From the NCBI RefSeq assembly GCF_015672735.1, contig NZ_JADABY010000079.1:1-64000 (forward strand): 64,000 nt of DNA, given 5' to 3'. A model generated the notes under the pieces. That model did no database searches and had not been told where the DNA came from. It saw only the letters and a list, made by a program, of their open reading frames with translations. The stretch comes from Citrobacter sp. Res13-Sevr-PEB04-36. GTDB lineage: Bacteria; Pseudomonadota; Gammaproteobacteria; Enterobacterales; Enterobacteriaceae. Position numbers and translations under genes: made by a program. Below, one piece after another: positions 1 to 11,678 of the stretch (the first letter of the stretch is position 1; each line of letters begins with the position of its first letter).

Positions 1-31
1 TTTCCGAGTGCGTATTTTTTATTCTTTACGT

Positions 32-577
32 TTATTTTAACGACGCTTTGTTGGTTAATTGGGCTATTTCTCGCGCAAAACTCGCAACCTGTTCCCAATC
101 GGTATAGACCACTTCTTTATTCGTATCCGTTTCGCCACCGGACATCTTCATAATCAGTTGGATCATGACGCGGTCATACCAACGATAGCGAGGATAAAGC
201 AGTGCGCCAGCGATCACCGCGCTACGATCGGGTCGCCACGGCGAGCTCATCAGAAACTTGCGCGCATAGCTGTTGGTTTGCGGGGTACGTTTTTCCGGCT
301 TACGGGCGACTAGATTAACGGAGTAGAACGCACTCGGCATCGCGTTCAGCCGCGTAGCGTGCTTCTTCACAAACGTCTGAAAAGCAGAATGGTAGTGACC
401 GTAGCGAATCGAGGCACCGATCACCACGCTGTCATAGTGCTGCCAGTCAGGCTCTTCGGTGCGGTGCAGATTCATAACATCCGCCCAGACGCCCAGCTCT
501 TTGAGCTCGGAAGCTAGATACTCAGCGATTTCGCGCGTTTGCCCATCCCGGGAAGAAAAAAGAATCAGTGTTTTCAC
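32..577 (-). CDS. hemG: Menaquinone-dependent protoporphyrinogen IX dehydrogenase HemG
   Basis: HemG oxidises protoporphyrinogen IX to protoporphyrin IX in heme synthesis and passes electrons to the quinone pool at the inner membrane. The 181-residue product has the length of E. coli HemG. It begins with a flavodoxin-type phosphate-binding loop (residues 7-16, [10 protein letters not shown]) and keeps the [13 protein letters not shown] block near residues 51-63. The gene starts 11 bp after the trkH stop on the same strand, so it is probably the second gene of a trkH-hemG operon. The stop codon is 32 bp from the window edge, so its terminator is not visible. Identification is by recognised family sequence. 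Confidence 0.97.
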   Translation of the reverse strand: MKTLILFSSRDGQTREIAEYLASELKELGVWADVMNLHRTEEPDWQHYDSVVIGASIRYGHYHSAFQTFVKKHATRLNAMPSAFYSVNLVARKPEKRTPQTNSYARKFLMSSPWRPDRSAVIAGALLYPRYRWYDRVMIQLIMKMSGGETDTNKEVVYTDWEQVASFAREIAQLTNKASLK

Positions 578-588
578 GCGTTACTCCA

Positions 589-2040
589 TTATTCACGCCA
601 GAAGGTAGGGGTAAAGAGTACCAGCAGAGTAAAGACCTCCAGACGACCAAACAGCATATTGGCAATCAGGATCCATTTCGCCACCGGATTCATACTGGCA
701 AAGTTGTCGGCAACCACGCCCAGCCCAGGCCCCAGGTTATTCAGCGTCGCGACAACGGAAGCAAATGCAGAGAAGTCATCCACACCGGTCGCGATAATCG
801 CCAGCATACTGATAATAAAGACCAACGCATAGGCCGAGAAAAATCCCCACACCGCTTCGAGGATACGTTCCGGCAATGCACGGTGACCCAGTTTAATACT
901 GTAAACCGCATTCGGGTGGACCAGGCGCTTCAGTTCACGGTTACCTTGCTTGAACAGCAGCAGGATACGGATCACCTTCAAGCCACCGCCCGTTGACCCG
1001 GCACAACCACCAATAAAGGCAGAACACAGCAGCAGCACGGGCAGGAACAGCGGCCAGCGGGCAATGCTGTCCGTGGTGAACCCCGCTGTGGTCGCCATTG
1101 ATACCACCTGGAAAAAGGCCTGATTGATTGTCGTTAGCGCCGAACCATAGGTGTTGTGGATCCACAACACCAGCGTACAGATAGCCACCAGCGTCAACTG
1201 TACCCCAATGAACATGCGAAATTCCGGGTCGCGCCAATAGACCTTCAGACTACGCCCACTTAATAAAGAGAAGTGCAGACCATAGTTACACCCGGAGATC
1301 AGCAGGAAGATAGCAATAATCGTGTTGATAGTCGGGCTGTCAAAATAGCCCACGCTGGCGTCATGCGTTGAAAAGCCGCCGATAGCAATGGTCGCAAAGC
1401 TGTGGCCGATAGCGTCAAACGCAGGCATGCCGGCAAACCACAGCGCCAGCGCACAGGCCACTGTCAGCAATACATAGATAAGCCACAGGGTTTTCGCCGT
1501 TTCGGCAATACGCGGACGCATTTTATTGTCTTTCAGCGGCCCTGGCATTTCTGCCCGGTAAAGCTGCATACCGCCAACGCCAAGAATGGGCAGAATAGCC
1601 ACCGCCAGCACGATGATCCCCATCCCGCCAAACCATTGCAGCATTTGACGATAAAAGAGAATCGCGTGAGGTAATGAATCCAGCCCCACCAACGTGGTTG
1701 CGCCCGTCGTGGTTAAACCGGAGAAGGATTCGAAAAACGCATCGGTGATCGTGAGGTTCGGACTTTCAGAAAAGATAAACGGTAGTGCACCCACGCTGCC
1801 CAGCACGGTCCAGAACAAGACCACGATAAGAAACCCTTCGCGGGATTTCAGTTCGCCCTTTTCTTTACGGTTCGGCCACCACAACATGGAACCAATCGCC
1901 AGCGCGACAAAGAAAGTTTGCGTAAATGCACGACCCGCCCCATCACGGTAGATGAGCGCTACCAGTCCGGGGATAATCATTGTCCCCGAGAATAAGATAA
2001 CCAGTAGTCCTACGATTCGGGTAATGGCGCGAAAATGCAT
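589..2040 (-). CDS. trkH: Trk potassium uptake system membrane subunit TrkH
   Basis: TrkH is the channel-like, K+-translocating subunit of the Trk system; it works with the NAD-binding regulator TrkA, which is not in this window. The 483-residue product is mostly hydrophobic and shows the four degenerate pore-loop repeats of the family, including TTTGATT near residue 110, IAIGGFST near 218 and ATTAGFTT near 316. Its length equals the E. coli protein. It starts 38 bp after the yigZ stop and is followed 11 bp later by hemG, suggesting co-transcription of pepQ-yigZ-trkH-hemG or part of it. No frameshift or missing segment is seen. Confidence 0.97.
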   Translation of the reverse strand: MHFRAITRIVGLLVILFSGTMIIPGLVALIYRDGAGRAFTQTFFVALAIGSMLWWPNRKEKGELKSREGFLIVVLFWTVLGSVGALPFIFSESPNLTITDAFFESFSGLTTTGATTLVGLDSLPHAILFYRQMLQWFGGMGIIVLAVAILPILGVGGMQLYRAEMPGPLKDNKMRPRIAETAKTLWLIYVLLTVACALALWFAGMPAFDAIGHSFATIAIGGFSTHDASVGYFDSPTINTIIAIFLLISGCNYGLHFSLLSGRSLKVYWRDPEFRMFIGVQLTLVAICTLVLWIHNTYGSALTTINQAFFQVVSMATTAGFTTDSIARWPLFLPVLLLCSAFIGGCAGSTGGGLKVIRILLLFKQGNRELKRLVHPNAVYSIKLGHRALPERILEAVWGFFSAYALVFIISMLAIIATGVDDFSAFASVVATLNNLGPGLGVVADNFASMNPVAKWILIANMLFGRLEVFTLLVLFTPTFWRE

Positions 2041-2078
2041 CTCTGCCGCTTCCTTAGTTCTTTAAAATGAGGTGGGGA

Positions 2079-2693
2079 TTATTCTTCAATCGCTAACAAT
2101 TGCAATGAACCTCGACTAAAATCCGCCAGCCTTGCTGAAAATTCATTCACTTTCGTGTAAGGAAGCGCTACCCGTAGCTGAACGAATGCCTGGAAATCAC
2201 TGGCTATGATTTTACCGTCGAACTGCCCCAACAGTGCTTCAATACCTGCCAGTTGGCCGTACTCACACTGCAAAGTATATTCGGTAAGCGGCGTCTTGCG
2301 CTGCGTTGTTAATTGCCGCAATGCCTGGCTCACCCCACCACCGTAGGCTTTTACCAACCCACCGGTACCGAGAAGAATACCGCCGTAGTAGCGCACCACC
2401 ACCGCGGTAATCTCACCGACGCCACTGCCCATCAGCTGCGCAAGCATCGGTTTCCCTGCCGTCCCCGCCGGTTCGCCATCATCCGAAAAGCCTAGCTGTT
2501 GCGAGTCATCCGGCGCACCCGCTACCCACGCCACGCAATGGTGGCGGGCGTCCGGATGCTCTGCTCTGACTGACTCAACAAACGCTTTTGCCGCCTCTAC
2601 GCCGTCCGTATGGGCGAGCAACGTAATGAAGCGGCTTTTTTTGATTTCTTCAACGGCGCTAACCGGCGCCGCAGGGATTAACCAACTGTCCAT
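2079..2693 (-). CDS. yigZ: IMPACT-family protein YigZ
   Basis: This is a 204-residue protein of the IMPACT/UPF0029 family with a C-terminal DUF1949 domain; its precise biochemical role in bacteria is not established. The signature is visible as RHHCVAWVAG (about residues 50-60) followed by FSDDGEPAGTAGKPML (about 69-84) and VVRYYGGILLGTGGL. The start codon overlaps the pepQ stop in a TAATG-type junction, so YigZ is very likely translated from the pepQ message. Annotation as a proline dipeptidase-associated protein would be guilt by location only. Confidence 0.93.
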   Translation of the reverse strand: MDSWLIPAAPVSAVEEIKKSRFITLLAHTDGVEAAKAFVESVRAEHPDARHHCVAWVAGAPDDSQQLGFSDDGEPAGTAGKPMLAQLMGSGVGEITAVVVRYYGGILLGTGGLVKAYGGGVSQALRQLTTQRKTPLTEYTLQCEYGQLAGIEALLGQFDGKIIASDFQAFVQLRVALPYTKVNEFSARLADFSRGSLQLLAIEE

Positions 2694-4024
2694 TACGCCA
2701 GTTTCAAATCCCGAGTCATATTTTCGATATGATTCTCATGGACGACCACGTTGTCTTCAATACGTATACCGCCGAACGGTTTCAGGGCATCAATTTTCTG
2801 CCAGTTGAAGTGTTTACTGAACTGCCCTTCACGCCACGGTGCCAGCAGCGATTCAATAAAGTAAATGCCCGGCTCGATGGTCAGGACCATGCCCGGCTGC
2901 AGCACGCGAGTGCAGCGCAGATACGGATACTTCGACGGTGCGGCCAGATGCGTACCGCTGTCATCCTGCATAAAACCAGCGACATCATGGACCTGCAGGC
3001 CCAGCGGGTGACCAATACCGTGCGGCATAAACGGCCCGGTAAGATCGTTTTCCACTATTGCCTCTTCACTCATGTCGGTGATGATTTGATGTTTACGCAG
3101 CAGCTTCGCAATACGCTGATGGAACTGAATGTGATAGTCCACATAGCTGACGCCCGCTTTCATGGTTGCAATCAGCGCCAATTCTTCTTCATTAACGTCT
3201 TTCACCAACTGTGCATAGTCGTTGTCGCTTTTAGCCGACCAGGTCCGCGTCAGGTCTGCCGCATAGCCGTTATATTCCGCCCCGGCGTCCAACAGGAAGC
3301 TGCGGATTTCTGACGGTGGCTGATGATCCAGCTTGGTGTAATGCAGCACGGAGGCATGTTCATTGAGCGCGACAATATTGCTGTAAGGCACGTCGGTATC
3401 GCGATGCCCCGTGGCAGTCAGGTACGCAAGGTTGATGTCGAACTCGCTCATCCCTGAACGGAATGCTTCTTCGGCTGCACGGTGTCCACTTACCGCCATT
3501 TTCTGCGCTTCGCGCATGCAGGCCAGCTCGTAATCGGTTTTATACGCACGGTAATAGTGAAGATAGTCGATCACCCCTTTCGGGTTGATGTTGCTGGCAG
3601 CAATGTCCAGCTGCAACGCACGTTCCGGTACCGGGCCGATGTACCCGATATTGCCGCGGGCAGCTGGCAACTGGCTACCAATACCGTCGGCTTTTGGCAA
3701 CGCAATGATTTCAACTTCTTCGGTCCAGAAAGAGGTAGGTAGCGGCTCAACGTTGTGCCAGTAATCCACCGGCAGGTAAAACCACAACTTAGGCTTATTA
3801 ACGCCATCCACCAGCAACCAGCAGTTGGGAACCTGCGTGACGGGTACCCAGGCTTTAAACTGCGGATTGACCTTGAACGGATACGGATGGTCGTCGAGAA
3901 AAACGTTAACCAGCTCACCGGAGTGAATAAGTAACGCATCCAGCTTAAAACGCGCCAGCGCATCGCGGGTCCGTTCCTGTAAGGTAACAATATGATTTTT
4001 ATAGAGTGCGGCCAGTGATTCCAT
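2693..4024 (-). CDS. pepQ: Xaa-Pro dipeptidase PepQ (prolidase)
   Basis: PepQ hydrolyses dipeptides with a C-terminal proline and belongs to the metallopeptidase M24B (pita-bread) family; it is cytoplasmic. The metal-ligand motifs of the family are present in order: an Asp pair in [19 protein letters not shown] (about residues 240-260), His in [14 protein letters not shown] (about 336-350), Glu in LTIEPGIYF (about 381-389) and Glu in [11 protein letters not shown] (near 420). The 443-residue length matches E. coli PepQ. The gene is divergent from fadBA across a 189 bp gap and overlaps yigZ by one base at its 3' end. Confidence 0.97.
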   Translation of the reverse strand: MESLAALYKNHIVTLQERTRDALARFKLDALLIHSGELVNVFLDDHPYPFKVNPQFKAWVPVTQVPNCWLLVDGVNKPKLWFYLPVDYWHNVEPLPTSFWTEEVEIIALPKADGIGSQLPAARGNIGYIGPVPERALQLDIAASNINPKGVIDYLHYYRAYKTDYELACMREAQKMAVSGHRAAEEAFRSGMSEFDINLAYLTATGHRDTDVPYSNIVALNEHASVLHYTKLDHQPPSEIRSFLLDAGAEYNGYAADLTRTWSAKSDNDYAQLVKDVNEEELALIATMKAGVSYVDYHIQFHQRIAKLLRKHQIITDMSEEAIVENDLTGPFMPHGIGHPLGLQVHDVAGFMQDDSGTHLAAPSKYPYLRCTRVLQPGMVLTIEPGIYFIESLLAPWREGQFSKHFNWQKIDALKPFGGIRIEDNVVVHENHIENMTRDLKLA

Positions 4025-4171
4025 TATTTACCCTTCTGTTTTTTTGACCTCAAGTCTCCGCATCTTAGCACATCGTCCTGTGACTGCGTGATTTCTGCCG
4101 AGCGTGATCGGCCCGTCATTTCTTTAATCATTCATTTGCATTTTATTAACACAAAATACACACTTCGATTC

Positions 4172-4188
4172 ATCTGGTATGACCAGAT
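4172..4188. promoter_or_regulatory. FadR operator upstream of fadBA
   Basis: The sequence ATCTGGTATGACCAGAT is a near-perfect 17 bp palindrome matching the FadR operator core (CTGGT-N3-ACCAG) known at E. coli fadB. It lies 25 bp before the fadB start codon, where bound FadR would block fadBA until long-chain acyl-CoA releases it. The site is seen directly; FadR binding is inferred from the known operon. Confidence 0.9.
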
Positions 4189-4213
4189 CACCTTGCGGAT
4201 TCAGGAGACTGAC

Positions 4214-6403
4214 ATGCTTTACAAAGGCGACACCCTGTACCTCGACTGGCTGGAAGATGGCATCGCCGAACTGGTGTTCGATGCCCCTGGCTCGGTCAAT
4301 AAACTCGACACGGCAACCGTAGCCAGCCTTGGCCATGCGCTGGATGTGCTGGAGAAACAACATGATTTAAAAGGGCTGCTGCTGCGTTCTAACAAAGCAG
4401 CCTTTATTGTCGGTGCCGATATCACCGAATTCCTTTCACTGTTCCTTGTTCCTGAAGAACAGCTAAGCCAGTGGCTGCACTTTGCCAACAGCGTCTTTAA
4501 TCGCCTGGAAGATCTGCCTGTCCCAACGCTGTCTGCAGTCAACGGCTATGCGCTGGGTGGCGGCTGCGAGTGCGTCCTGGCGACCGACTACCGTCTGGCA
4601 ACCCCGGACCTGCGCATCGGTCTACCGGAAACCAAGCTGGGCATCATGCCGGGCTTTGGCGGTTCCGTGCGTATGCCACGCATGCTGGGTGCAGACAGCG
4701 CGCTGGAAATCATTGCCGCAGGTAAAGACGTCGGTGCCGAGCAGGCACTGAAAATCGGTCTGGTTGATGGCATTGTGAAGCAGGAAAAACTGCTCGAGGG
4801 CGCAATGGCGGTACTGCGTCAGGCAATCAACGGCGACCTCGACTGGCGGACCAAACGCCAACCAAAACTGGAGCCGCTGAAACTCAGCAAAATTGAAGCG
4901 GCCATGAGCTTTACCATCGCCAAAGGCATGGTTGCGCAGACGGCAGGGAAACATTACCCAGCCCCGATCACCGCCGTGAAAACGATTGAAGCTGCCGCCC
5001 GCTTTGGTCGTGAAGAAGCGCTGAATCTGGAAAACAAAAGTTTTGTTCCGCTGGCGCACACCAACGAGGCACGTGCGCTGGTCGGTATCTTCCTCAACGA
5101 TCAGTTTGTCAAAGCGAAAGCGAAAAAACTGACGAAGGATATTGAGACACCGAAGCAAGCCGCAGTTCTGGGCGCAGGCATTATGGGTGGCGGTATAGCC
5201 TACCAGGCTGCCTGGAAAGGCGTGCCGGTTATCATGAAAGATATCAACGACAAATCGCTGACGCTGGGCATGACCGAAGCCGCCAAGCTGCTGAATAAGC
5301 AACTCGAGCGCGGCAAGATCGACGGCCTGAAGATGGCAGGTGTGATTTCCACTATCCAGCCAACCCTCGACTACACCGGCTTTGATCGCGTGGACGTGGT
5401 GGTGGAAGCGGTTGTTGAAAATCCAAAAGTGAAAAAAGCGGTGCTGGCAGAGACCGAAGATAAAGTGCGCCCGGATACCGTGCTGGCGTCGAACACGTCG
5501 ACCATTCCGATTAGCGAACTGGCCAGCGTCCTGAAGCGCCCGGAAAACTTCTGTGGCATGCACTTCTTTAACCCGGTGCACCGGATGCCGCTGGTTGAAA
5601 TTATTCGCGGCGAGAAAAGCTCGGATGAAACCATCGCCAAAGTCGTCGCCTGGGCAAGCTTGATGGGCAAGACGCCGATTGTGGTCAACGACTGCCCTGG
5701 CTTCTTTGTAAACCGCGTGCTGTTCCCCTACTTCGCCGGTTTCAGCCAGTTACTGCGCGACGGCGCGGACTTCCGCAAAGTCGATAAGGTGATGGAGAAA
5801 CAGTTCGGTTGGCCAATGGGCCCGGCATATTTACTGGACGTAGTCGGTATTGATACCGCACATCACGCGCAGGCAGTGATGTCCGCAGGCTTCCCGCAGC
5901 GGATGCAGAAAGATTATCGCGACGCGATCGATGCACTGTTCGATGCCAGCCGCTTTGGACAGAAAAATGGTCTCGGGTTCTGGCGTTATAAAGAAGACAG
6001 CAAAGGCAAGCCGAAGAAAGAAGAGGATGCTGCGGTCGATGGCCTGCTGGCAGACGTCAGCCAGCCGAAACGCGACTTCAGCGATGATGAGATTATCGCC
6101 CGCATGATGATCCCAATGGTCAACGAAGTGGTGCGCTGCCTGGAAGAAGGCATCATTGCCAGCCCGGCGGAAGCCGATATGGCACTGGTTTACGGTCTCG
6201 GCTTCCCTCCGTTCCACGGCGGTGCGTTCCGCTGGCTGGATACACTCGGCAGCGCCAAATACCTCGATATGGCGCAGCAATACCAGCACCTCAGCCCACT
6301 GTATGAGGTGCCGGAAGGATTGCGTAATAAAGCGCGTCATAACGAACCGTACTATCCCTCGGTTGAGCCTGCCCGCCCGGTTGGCGACCTGAAAACGGCT
6401 TAA
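4214..6403 (+). CDS. fadB: Fatty acid oxidation complex alpha subunit FadB
   Basis: FadB is the multifunctional alpha subunit of the aerobic beta-oxidation complex, with enoyl-CoA hydratase/isomerase and 3-hydroxyacyl-CoA dehydrogenase activities; it pairs with the thiolase FadA. Residues 1-190 form the crotonase domain, with oxyanion-hole and Glu motifs in [14 protein letters not shown] and [13 protein letters not shown]. The NAD-binding motif [15 protein letters not shown] begins near residue 315, and the catalytic His is in [11 protein letters not shown] near 450. An upstream in-frame extension exists, but the ATG at 4214 is chosen because GGAG lies just before it and it gives the family length of 729 residues. 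FadA follows 9 bp later. Confidence 0.98.
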   Translation: MLYKGDTLYLDWLEDGIAELVFDAPGSVNKLDTATVASLGHALDVLEKQHDLKGLLLRSNKAAFIVGADITEFLSLFLVPEEQLSQWLHFANSVFNRLEDLPVPTLSAVNGYALGGGCECVLATDYRLATPDLRIGLPETKLGIMPGFGGSVRMPRMLGADSALEIIAAGKDVGAEQALKIGLVDGIVKQEKLLEGAMAVLRQAINGDLDWRTKRQPKLEPLKLSKIEAAMSFTIAKGMVAQTAGKHYPAPITAVKTIEAAARFGREEALNLENKSFVPLAHTNEARALVGIFLNDQFVKAKAKKLTKDIETPKQAAVLGAGIMGGGIAYQAAWKGVPVIMKDINDKSLTLGMTEAAKLLNKQLERGKIDGLKMAGVISTIQPTLDYTGFDRVDVVVEAVVENPKVKKAVLAETEDKVRPDTVLASNTSTIPISELASVLKRPENFCGMHFFNPVHRMPLVEIIRGEKSSDETIAKVVAWASLMGKTPIVVNDCPGFFVNRVLFPYFAGFSQLLRDGADFRKVDKVMEKQFGWPMGPAYLLDVVGIDTAHHAQAVMSAGFPQRMQKDYRDAIDALFDASRFGQKNGLGFWRYKEDSKGKPKKEEDAAVDGLLADVSQPKRDFSDDEIIARMMIPMVNEVVRCLEEGIIASPAEADMALVYGLGFPPFHGGAFRWLDTLGSAKYLDMAQQYQHLSPLYEVPEGLRNKARHNEPYYPSVEPARPVGDLKTA

Positions 6404-7576
<1,173 letters not shown>

Positions 7577-7593
7577 TCACAGAGTGCCACATC

Positions 7594-7669
7594 TTGTAGG
7601 CCAGGCAAGCGAAGCGCCCCGGGCAACAATGCCGGATGGCGACGTAAAAACGTCTTATCCGGCCTACAA
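7594..7669. repeat. REP pair (BIME) downstream of fadA
   Basis: Two REP-type palindromic units occur back to back: a degenerate one at about 7594-7627 and a canonical one at about 7630-7669 (GCCGGATGGCG ... CTTATCCGGCCTAC). Such extragenic palindromes are typical of enterobacterial 3' regions and may stabilise the fadBA transcript. Confidence 0.9.
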
Positions 7670-7683
7670 AATGTTATCTCAAA

Positions 7684-7861
7684 GCCATTGGAGCCAGAAC
7701 AAGACGGCAAGCGAATGACAAATTCGTCAGGAACGAATTTGAACAGCCGAAGGCTGCTTTCAGTGAGGGACACGGATGTCCCTCATTCATCCCGATGAGC
7801 TTACTTCAAGTAAGTGATTCGGGTGAATGATCGCAGCCAACGCAGTTATGGTGCCAATGGC
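7684..7861. repeat. ERIC element with a hairpin insert (fadA-fre gap)
   Basis: The stretch has the ERIC core, recognisable by GAGCTTACTTCAAGTAAGTG and CGCAGCCAACGC. The ends form an imperfect inverted repeat (GCCATTGG at the left, CCAATGGC at the right). About 60-70 bp of extra sequence interrupts the left arm after GCGAATGA. That insert holds three small hairpins, starting with CAAATTCGTCAGGAACGAATTTG. The total of about 178 bp is larger than the common 127 bp ERIC. Confidence 0.85.
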
Positions 7862-7889
7862 GAAGAGAGAAGGTTTAGTTGCCGTTCTT

Positions 7890-7914
7890 CCCGCCTGTCA
7901 GGGGCGGGTTTTTT
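7890..7914 (+). terminator. Rho-independent terminator after fadBA
   Basis: A GC-rich stem (CCCGCC / GGCGGG) is followed by TTTTTTATTTTT on the plus strand. It lies only a few bases from the end of convergent fre, so it should end plus-strand transcription coming from fadBA through the repeats. Confidence 0.85.
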
Positions 7915-7918
7915 ATTT

Positions 7919-8620
7919 TTAAATAAACGCGAACGCATCACCAAACAGGCGATCTTCACGTGCCTGACGCTCATTACAGAACAGGTCACGTGCGATTTTT
8001 GCCATCTCAAAACGCCCGGCAATGTAGATATCATGCTCAGCCAGCGTGCCGTGATCCTGCAATACTGCCGTTAATACGGTCCCCGTACGGCCACGCCAGC
8101 CAGCTTCAGGCTGTTCCACCACAGGCTCAACACGCAGATTAGGGTGAGTAACAGACAGAGCTTCCAGTTCGCCGAGATCGTAGAGATGCTTCTCTTCACG
8201 CCCGCCCCAGTAAATGGTCACGTCACGGTTTGGATTACGCGCCAGCGCTGTCAACAGAATCGAGCGCGCGTAAGAGAAGCCAGTGCCGCCTGCAATCAGG
8301 ATCAGCGGACGGTCTTCATCGTCACGCAGCCAGGCTTCGCCGTGCGGGATATCCACGTTGATTTCTCGATCCTGGAGAATGCGATCCATGACGGCCATGG
8401 CATACAGGTTAAGCTCAGAGGCACCCACGTGCAGCTCAATGAACCCGTGCTCATCCGGCGTTGATGCCATAGAGAACGGACGCTTATCCCGTTCGTCCAT
8501 CACGACCATTAAATACTGACCAGCACGAAAGGAAAACGCCGCGTCTGGCACTAAACGGACGCGATATACGGTGTCAGTAATAGCTTCTACCGAGGTCACT
8601 TTACAGCTTAAGGTTGTCAT
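7919..8620 (-). CDS. fre: NAD(P)H-flavin reductase Fre
   Basis: Fre reduces free flavins with NAD(P)H, and the reduced flavin supports other enzymes such as ferric reductases and ribonucleotide reductase activation. It is a soluble member of the ferredoxin-NADP reductase superfamily. The flavin-binding motif RPFSMAS is near residue 47 and the NAD-binding [10 protein letters not shown] near residue 110. An upstream in-frame extension of 20 residues exists, but the ATG at 8620 is chosen because it gives the 233-residue family length and the conserved [13 protein letters not shown] start. It lies 40 bp after ubiD on the same strand. Confidence 0.96.
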   Translation of the reverse strand: MTTLSCKVTSVEAITDTVYRVRLVPDAAFSFRAGQYLMVVMDERDKRPFSMASTPDEHGFIELHVGASELNLYAMAVMDRILQDREINVDIPHGEAWLRDDEDRPLILIAGGTGFSYARSILLTALARNPNRDVTIYWGGREEKHLYDLGELEALSVTHPNLRVEPVVEQPEAGWRGRTGTVLTAVLQDHGTLAEHDIYIAGRFEMAKIARDLFCNERQAREDRLFGDAFAFI

Positions 8621-8660
8621 GCGCTCTCTCTGTCGGATCAATAGGCAAAACGATCGCGCC

Positions 8661-10154
8661 TCAGGCGCTTTTGCCGTCATTAAAGATGGCTAATTCATCC
8701 CAAATTGCGTCAATGCGCGCGGTCACTTCGGGATCTTTTTTAATCGGACGTCCCCATTCACGTTGGGTCTCACCCGGCCATTTATTGGTGGCATCCAGGC
8801 CCATTTTTGAACCAAGGCCGGAGACCGGCGAGGCAAAATCCAGGTAATCAATCGGTGTATTCTCTACCAACACCGTATCCCGGGCCGGGTCCATACGGGT
8901 GGTAATCGCCCAAATCACATCATTCCAGTCACGTGCGTTGACATCATCATCGCAGACAATAACAAATTTGGTGTACATAAACTGACGTAAAAACGACCAA
9001 ACGCCCATCATGACGCGTTTGGCATGACCGGCGTACTGTTTTTTGATCGTGACAACCGCCAGTCGATACGAACAGCCTTCTGGCGGCAGGTAAAAATCGA
9101 CGATTTCCGGGAACTGCTTTTGCAGAATCGGCACGAATACTTCGTTCAGCGCCACGCCCAGCACGGCAGGTTCATCAGGCGGACGCCCGGTGTAGGTGGA
9201 GTGATAAATAGCATCTTCTCGCTGGGTAACATGCGTGACAGTGAAGACTGGGAAGCTATCCACCTCATTGTAGTAACCTGTATGGTCGCCATACGGGCCT
9301 TCCGGTGCCAACTCCCCCGGTTCAATATACCCTTCCAGCACAATCTCCGCACTGGCAGGGACTTCGAGATCGTTGGAAATACATTTAACTACTTCGGTCT
9401 TGGTTCCGCGTAGCAGTCCGGCAAACGCATATTCCGATAACGTGTCAGGTACCGGCGTCACCGCCCCTAAAATCGTTGCCGGATCGGCCCCCAGCGCTAC
9501 CGCAACCGAAAAACGCTCACCAGGATGCGCAGCACACCACTCCTGATAATCAAGCGCGCCACCACGATGGGAAAGCCAGCGCATAATGAGCTTGTTTTTA
9601 CCGATCAGCTGCTGACGGTAGATGCCCAGATTCTGCCGCTCTTTATGCGGGCCACGCGTCACAGTGAGTCCCCAGGTGATCAGCGGGGCGGCATCTTCAG
9701 GCCAGCAGGTCATGATGGGAATACGGTTAAGATCAACGTCATCGCCTGATGCGATTTTTTGCTGACAAGGCGCACCGCGCAGCCGTTTAGTCGGCATATT
9801 CAAAACTTGCTTGAACTGCGGCAGCTTATCAAACAGATCGCGGAACCCTTTTGGCGGCTCCGGCTCTTTCAAAAACGCCAACAGCTTACCCACTTCCCGC
9901 AGCGCAGAGACATCTTCTTGCCCCATCCCCATCGCAACACGCTTTGGCGTGCCAAACAGGTTGCACAGCACCGGCATCGAATAGCCTTTAGGGTTCTCAA
10001 ACAACAGCGCAGGCCCGCCCGCACGCAGCGTGCGATCGGCAATTTCAGTAATTTCCAGATGAGGGTCCACTGGAAGCGTAATGCGTTTGAGCTCACCCTG
10101 CTGTTCAAGCAGCGTCAGGAAGTCGCGTAAATCGTTATATTTCATGGCGTCCAT
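8661..10154 (-). CDS. ubiD: 4-hydroxy-3-polyprenylbenzoate decarboxylase UbiD
   Basis: UbiD is the prenylated-FMN-dependent decarboxylase of ubiquinone synthesis, removing the carboxyl group from octaprenyl-hydroxybenzoate; its cofactor is made by UbiX elsewhere. The 497-residue product matches the family length and shows conserved UbiD blocks such as [23 protein letters not shown] (about residues 285-297, containing the acidic and binding residues) and [14 protein letters not shown]. The ATG at 10154 gives [13 protein letters not shown] as in E. coli; a second ATG three codons on is an alternative. The gene diverges from rfaH over about 200 bp. Confidence 0.97.
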   Translation of the reverse strand: MDAMKYNDLRDFLTLLEQQGELKRITLPVDPHLEITEIADRTLRAGGPALLFENPKGYSMPVLCNLFGTPKRVAMGMGQEDVSALREVGKLLAFLKEPEPPKGFRDLFDKLPQFKQVLNMPTKRLRGAPCQQKIASGDDVDLNRIPIMTCWPEDAAPLITWGLTVTRGPHKERQNLGIYRQQLIGKNKLIMRWLSHRGGALDYQEWCAAHPGERFSVAVALGADPATILGAVTPVPDTLSEYAFAGLLRGTKTEVVKCISNDLEVPASAEIVLEGYIEPGELAPEGPYGDHTGYYNEVDSFPVFTVTHVTQREDAIYHSTYTGRPPDEPAVLGVALNEVFVPILQKQFPEIVDFYLPPEGCSYRLAVVTIKKQYAGHAKRVMMGVWSFLRQFMYTKFVIVCDDDVNARDWNDVIWAITTRMDPARDTVLVENTPIDYLDFASPVSGLGSKMGLDATNKWPGETQREWGRPIKKDPEVTARIDAIWDELAIFNDGKSA

Positions 10155-10358
10155 TGTGGCCTCTTCGTAAGCGCCTCATTATACGGCGTTCATCATTGTG
10201 ATGCTGTATTTTTGTTAAATTAGCGTGAACTCTGGTGGTATATGAAAGCACTGGGATTATATACCTAATAGGTTTAGGGAGGCGTTGAGGCGGGTATAAT
10301 TAACTTAGCGCATGGCTTTTGTTATGCTTGCGCTCAGAACAAGCGGATAAGAGTTATT

Positions 10359-10847
10359 ATGCAAGCCTGGTATTTACTGTACTGCAAACGCGGGCAACTT
10401 CAGCGTGCCCAGGAACACCTGGAAAGACAGGCGGTGAACTGCCTGACGCCCTTGATCACCCTGGAAAAAATGGTGCGTGGAAAACGTACTACAGTCAGTG
10501 AGCCACTTTTCCCTAACTACATGTTTGTCGAATTCGACCCGGAAGTGATCCACACCACCACCATCAATGCCACGCGTGGCGTCAGCCATTTCGTCCGCTT
10601 TGGCGCAACGCCGGCAACAGTTCCGTCTTCCGTTATTCACCAGCTTTCCATCTACAAGCCGGAGGGGATTGTTGACCCGGAAACCCCGTATCCAGGAGAT
10701 AGCGTGATTATCACCGAAGGTGCATTTGAAGGGTTGAAAGCAATTTTCACCGAACCGGATGGCGAGGCACGTTCCATGCTGCTGCTCAACCTGCTGAATA
10801 AAGAGGTTAAGCAGAGCGTGAAAAACACCGGTTTTCGAAAAATCTAA
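10359..10847 (+). CDS. rfaH: Transcription antitermination factor RfaH
   Basis: RfaH is a NusG paralogue that joins RNA polymerase paused at ops elements and boosts expression of long surface-polysaccharide and virulence operons, also recruiting ribosomes. The 162-residue product has the N-terminal NGN domain ([20 protein letters not shown]) and a short C-terminal KOW-type domain (about residues 115-162) that in E. coli switches from helical hairpin to beta-barrel. It is the only plus-strand gene between fadA and dlhH, and only 7 bp separate its stop from that of convergent tatD. No terminator hairpin is seen in that gap. Confidence 0.97.
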   Translation: MQAWYLLYCKRGQLQRAQEHLERQAVNCLTPLITLEKMVRGKRTTVSEPLFPNYMFVEFDPEVIHTTTINATRGVSHFVRFGATPATVPSSVIHQLSIYKPEGIVDPETPYPGDSVIITEGAFEGLKAIFTEPDGEARSMLLLNLLNKEVKQSVKNTGFRKI

Positions 10848-10854
10848 ATCCGCC

Positions 10855-11637
10855 TCAGAAGGTGACTTCGAAGAGTGTTCTGACGTTGGCGTCGATGGCG
10901 GCAGCCAGGCGCAGAGGGTCCTCCCCGCGCCAGTGTGCAATATGCTCAAGAATATGCGGCAGGTGCGCAGGTTCATTACGCCGTGAAGCCGGTTTCGGTG
11001 TTAAATCGCGGGGGAGTAAATAAGGAGCATCGGTTTCGATCAACAGCCTTTCCACCGGGATAAACGGCAACAGTTCCCGAAGTTCCATGCCCCGACGCTC
11101 ATCGCAGACCCATCCGGTGATGCCAATATACAGCCCTCTGTCTACGCAGGCCTGCATCTCCTGACGTGAACCGGTAAAGCAGTGCAACACTGCGCCTGGA
11201 AGGCTGTCCAGCCAGGGTTCGAGCAGTGTTAGGAAACGGTCGTGCGCGTCGCGGCAATGCATGAACACCGGCATCTGCAGCTCGGCAGCGATGCGCAGTT
11301 GTGCCTCAAATGCACGCTCCTGCTCCTGCGGCGTGGAGAAATTGCGATTGAAATCCAGACCACATTCACCAATGGCGACCACTTCAGACTGGTTTGCCAG
11401 CGCCACAATCGCCTCTTCAGTTGAGGATTGCCATTGACTACTGTCATGCGGGTGAACACCAGCCGTGGACCAGCAATGTGGATAATGCTGTGCCAGTTTT
11501 AACGCCTGCTGGCTTTCGTGCAGGTTAGTCCCGGTCAAAAGCATGCCATTTACGCCGGCAGCAAAGGCGCGCGCGACAACCTCATCCCTGTCTTTTGCAA
11601 ATTGCGTACTGGTTAGATTAACGCCAATATCAAACAT
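10855..11637 (-). CDS. tatD: TatD metal-dependent DNase
   Basis: TatD is a cytoplasmic, metal-dependent TIM-barrel nuclease linked to DNA repair and quality control; despite its name it is not needed for Tat export. Metal-binding motifs are visible: [36 protein letters not shown] and [11 protein letters not shown]. An in-frame ATG lies four codons upstream, but the bases coding for those codons (GGGAGGA) are themselves the ribosome binding site for the ATG at 11637, which decides the start and gives 260 residues as in E. coli. It is the last gene of the ubiE-tatD run, after a hairpin in the tatC-tatD gap. Confidence 0.96.
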   Translation of the reverse strand: MFDIGVNLTSTQFAKDRDEVVARAFAAGVNGMLLTGTNLHESQQALKLAQHYPHCWSTAGVHPHDSSQWQSSTEEAIVALANQSEVVAIGECGLDFNRNFSTPQEQERAFEAQLRIAAELQMPVFMHCRDAHDRFLTLLEPWLDSLPGAVLHCFTGSRQEMQACVDRGLYIGITGWVCDERRGMELRELLPFIPVERLLIETDAPYLLPRDLTPKPASRRNEPAHLPHILEHIAHWRGEDPLRLAAAIDANVRTLFEVTF

Positions 11638-11654
11638 GCTTCCTCCCATATGAC

Positions 11655-11674
11655 AACCGCCCTTACGGGCGGTT
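11655..11674 (-). other. Hairpin between tatC and tatD
   Basis: A perfect inverted repeat (AACCGCCC-TTAC-GGGCGGTT) sits in the 41 bp gap between the tatC stop and tatD start. No T-run follows on the minus strand, so it is not a standard terminator. It may lower tatD expression relative to tatABC or protect the tatABC 3' end. Confidence 0.7.
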
Positions 11675-11678
11675 GAAT

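Noticed and set aside
4622-5581. 319-residue minus-strand ORF inside fadB
   Set aside because: It is the antisense shadow of a GC-rich, strongly conserved gene with no start signal of its own.
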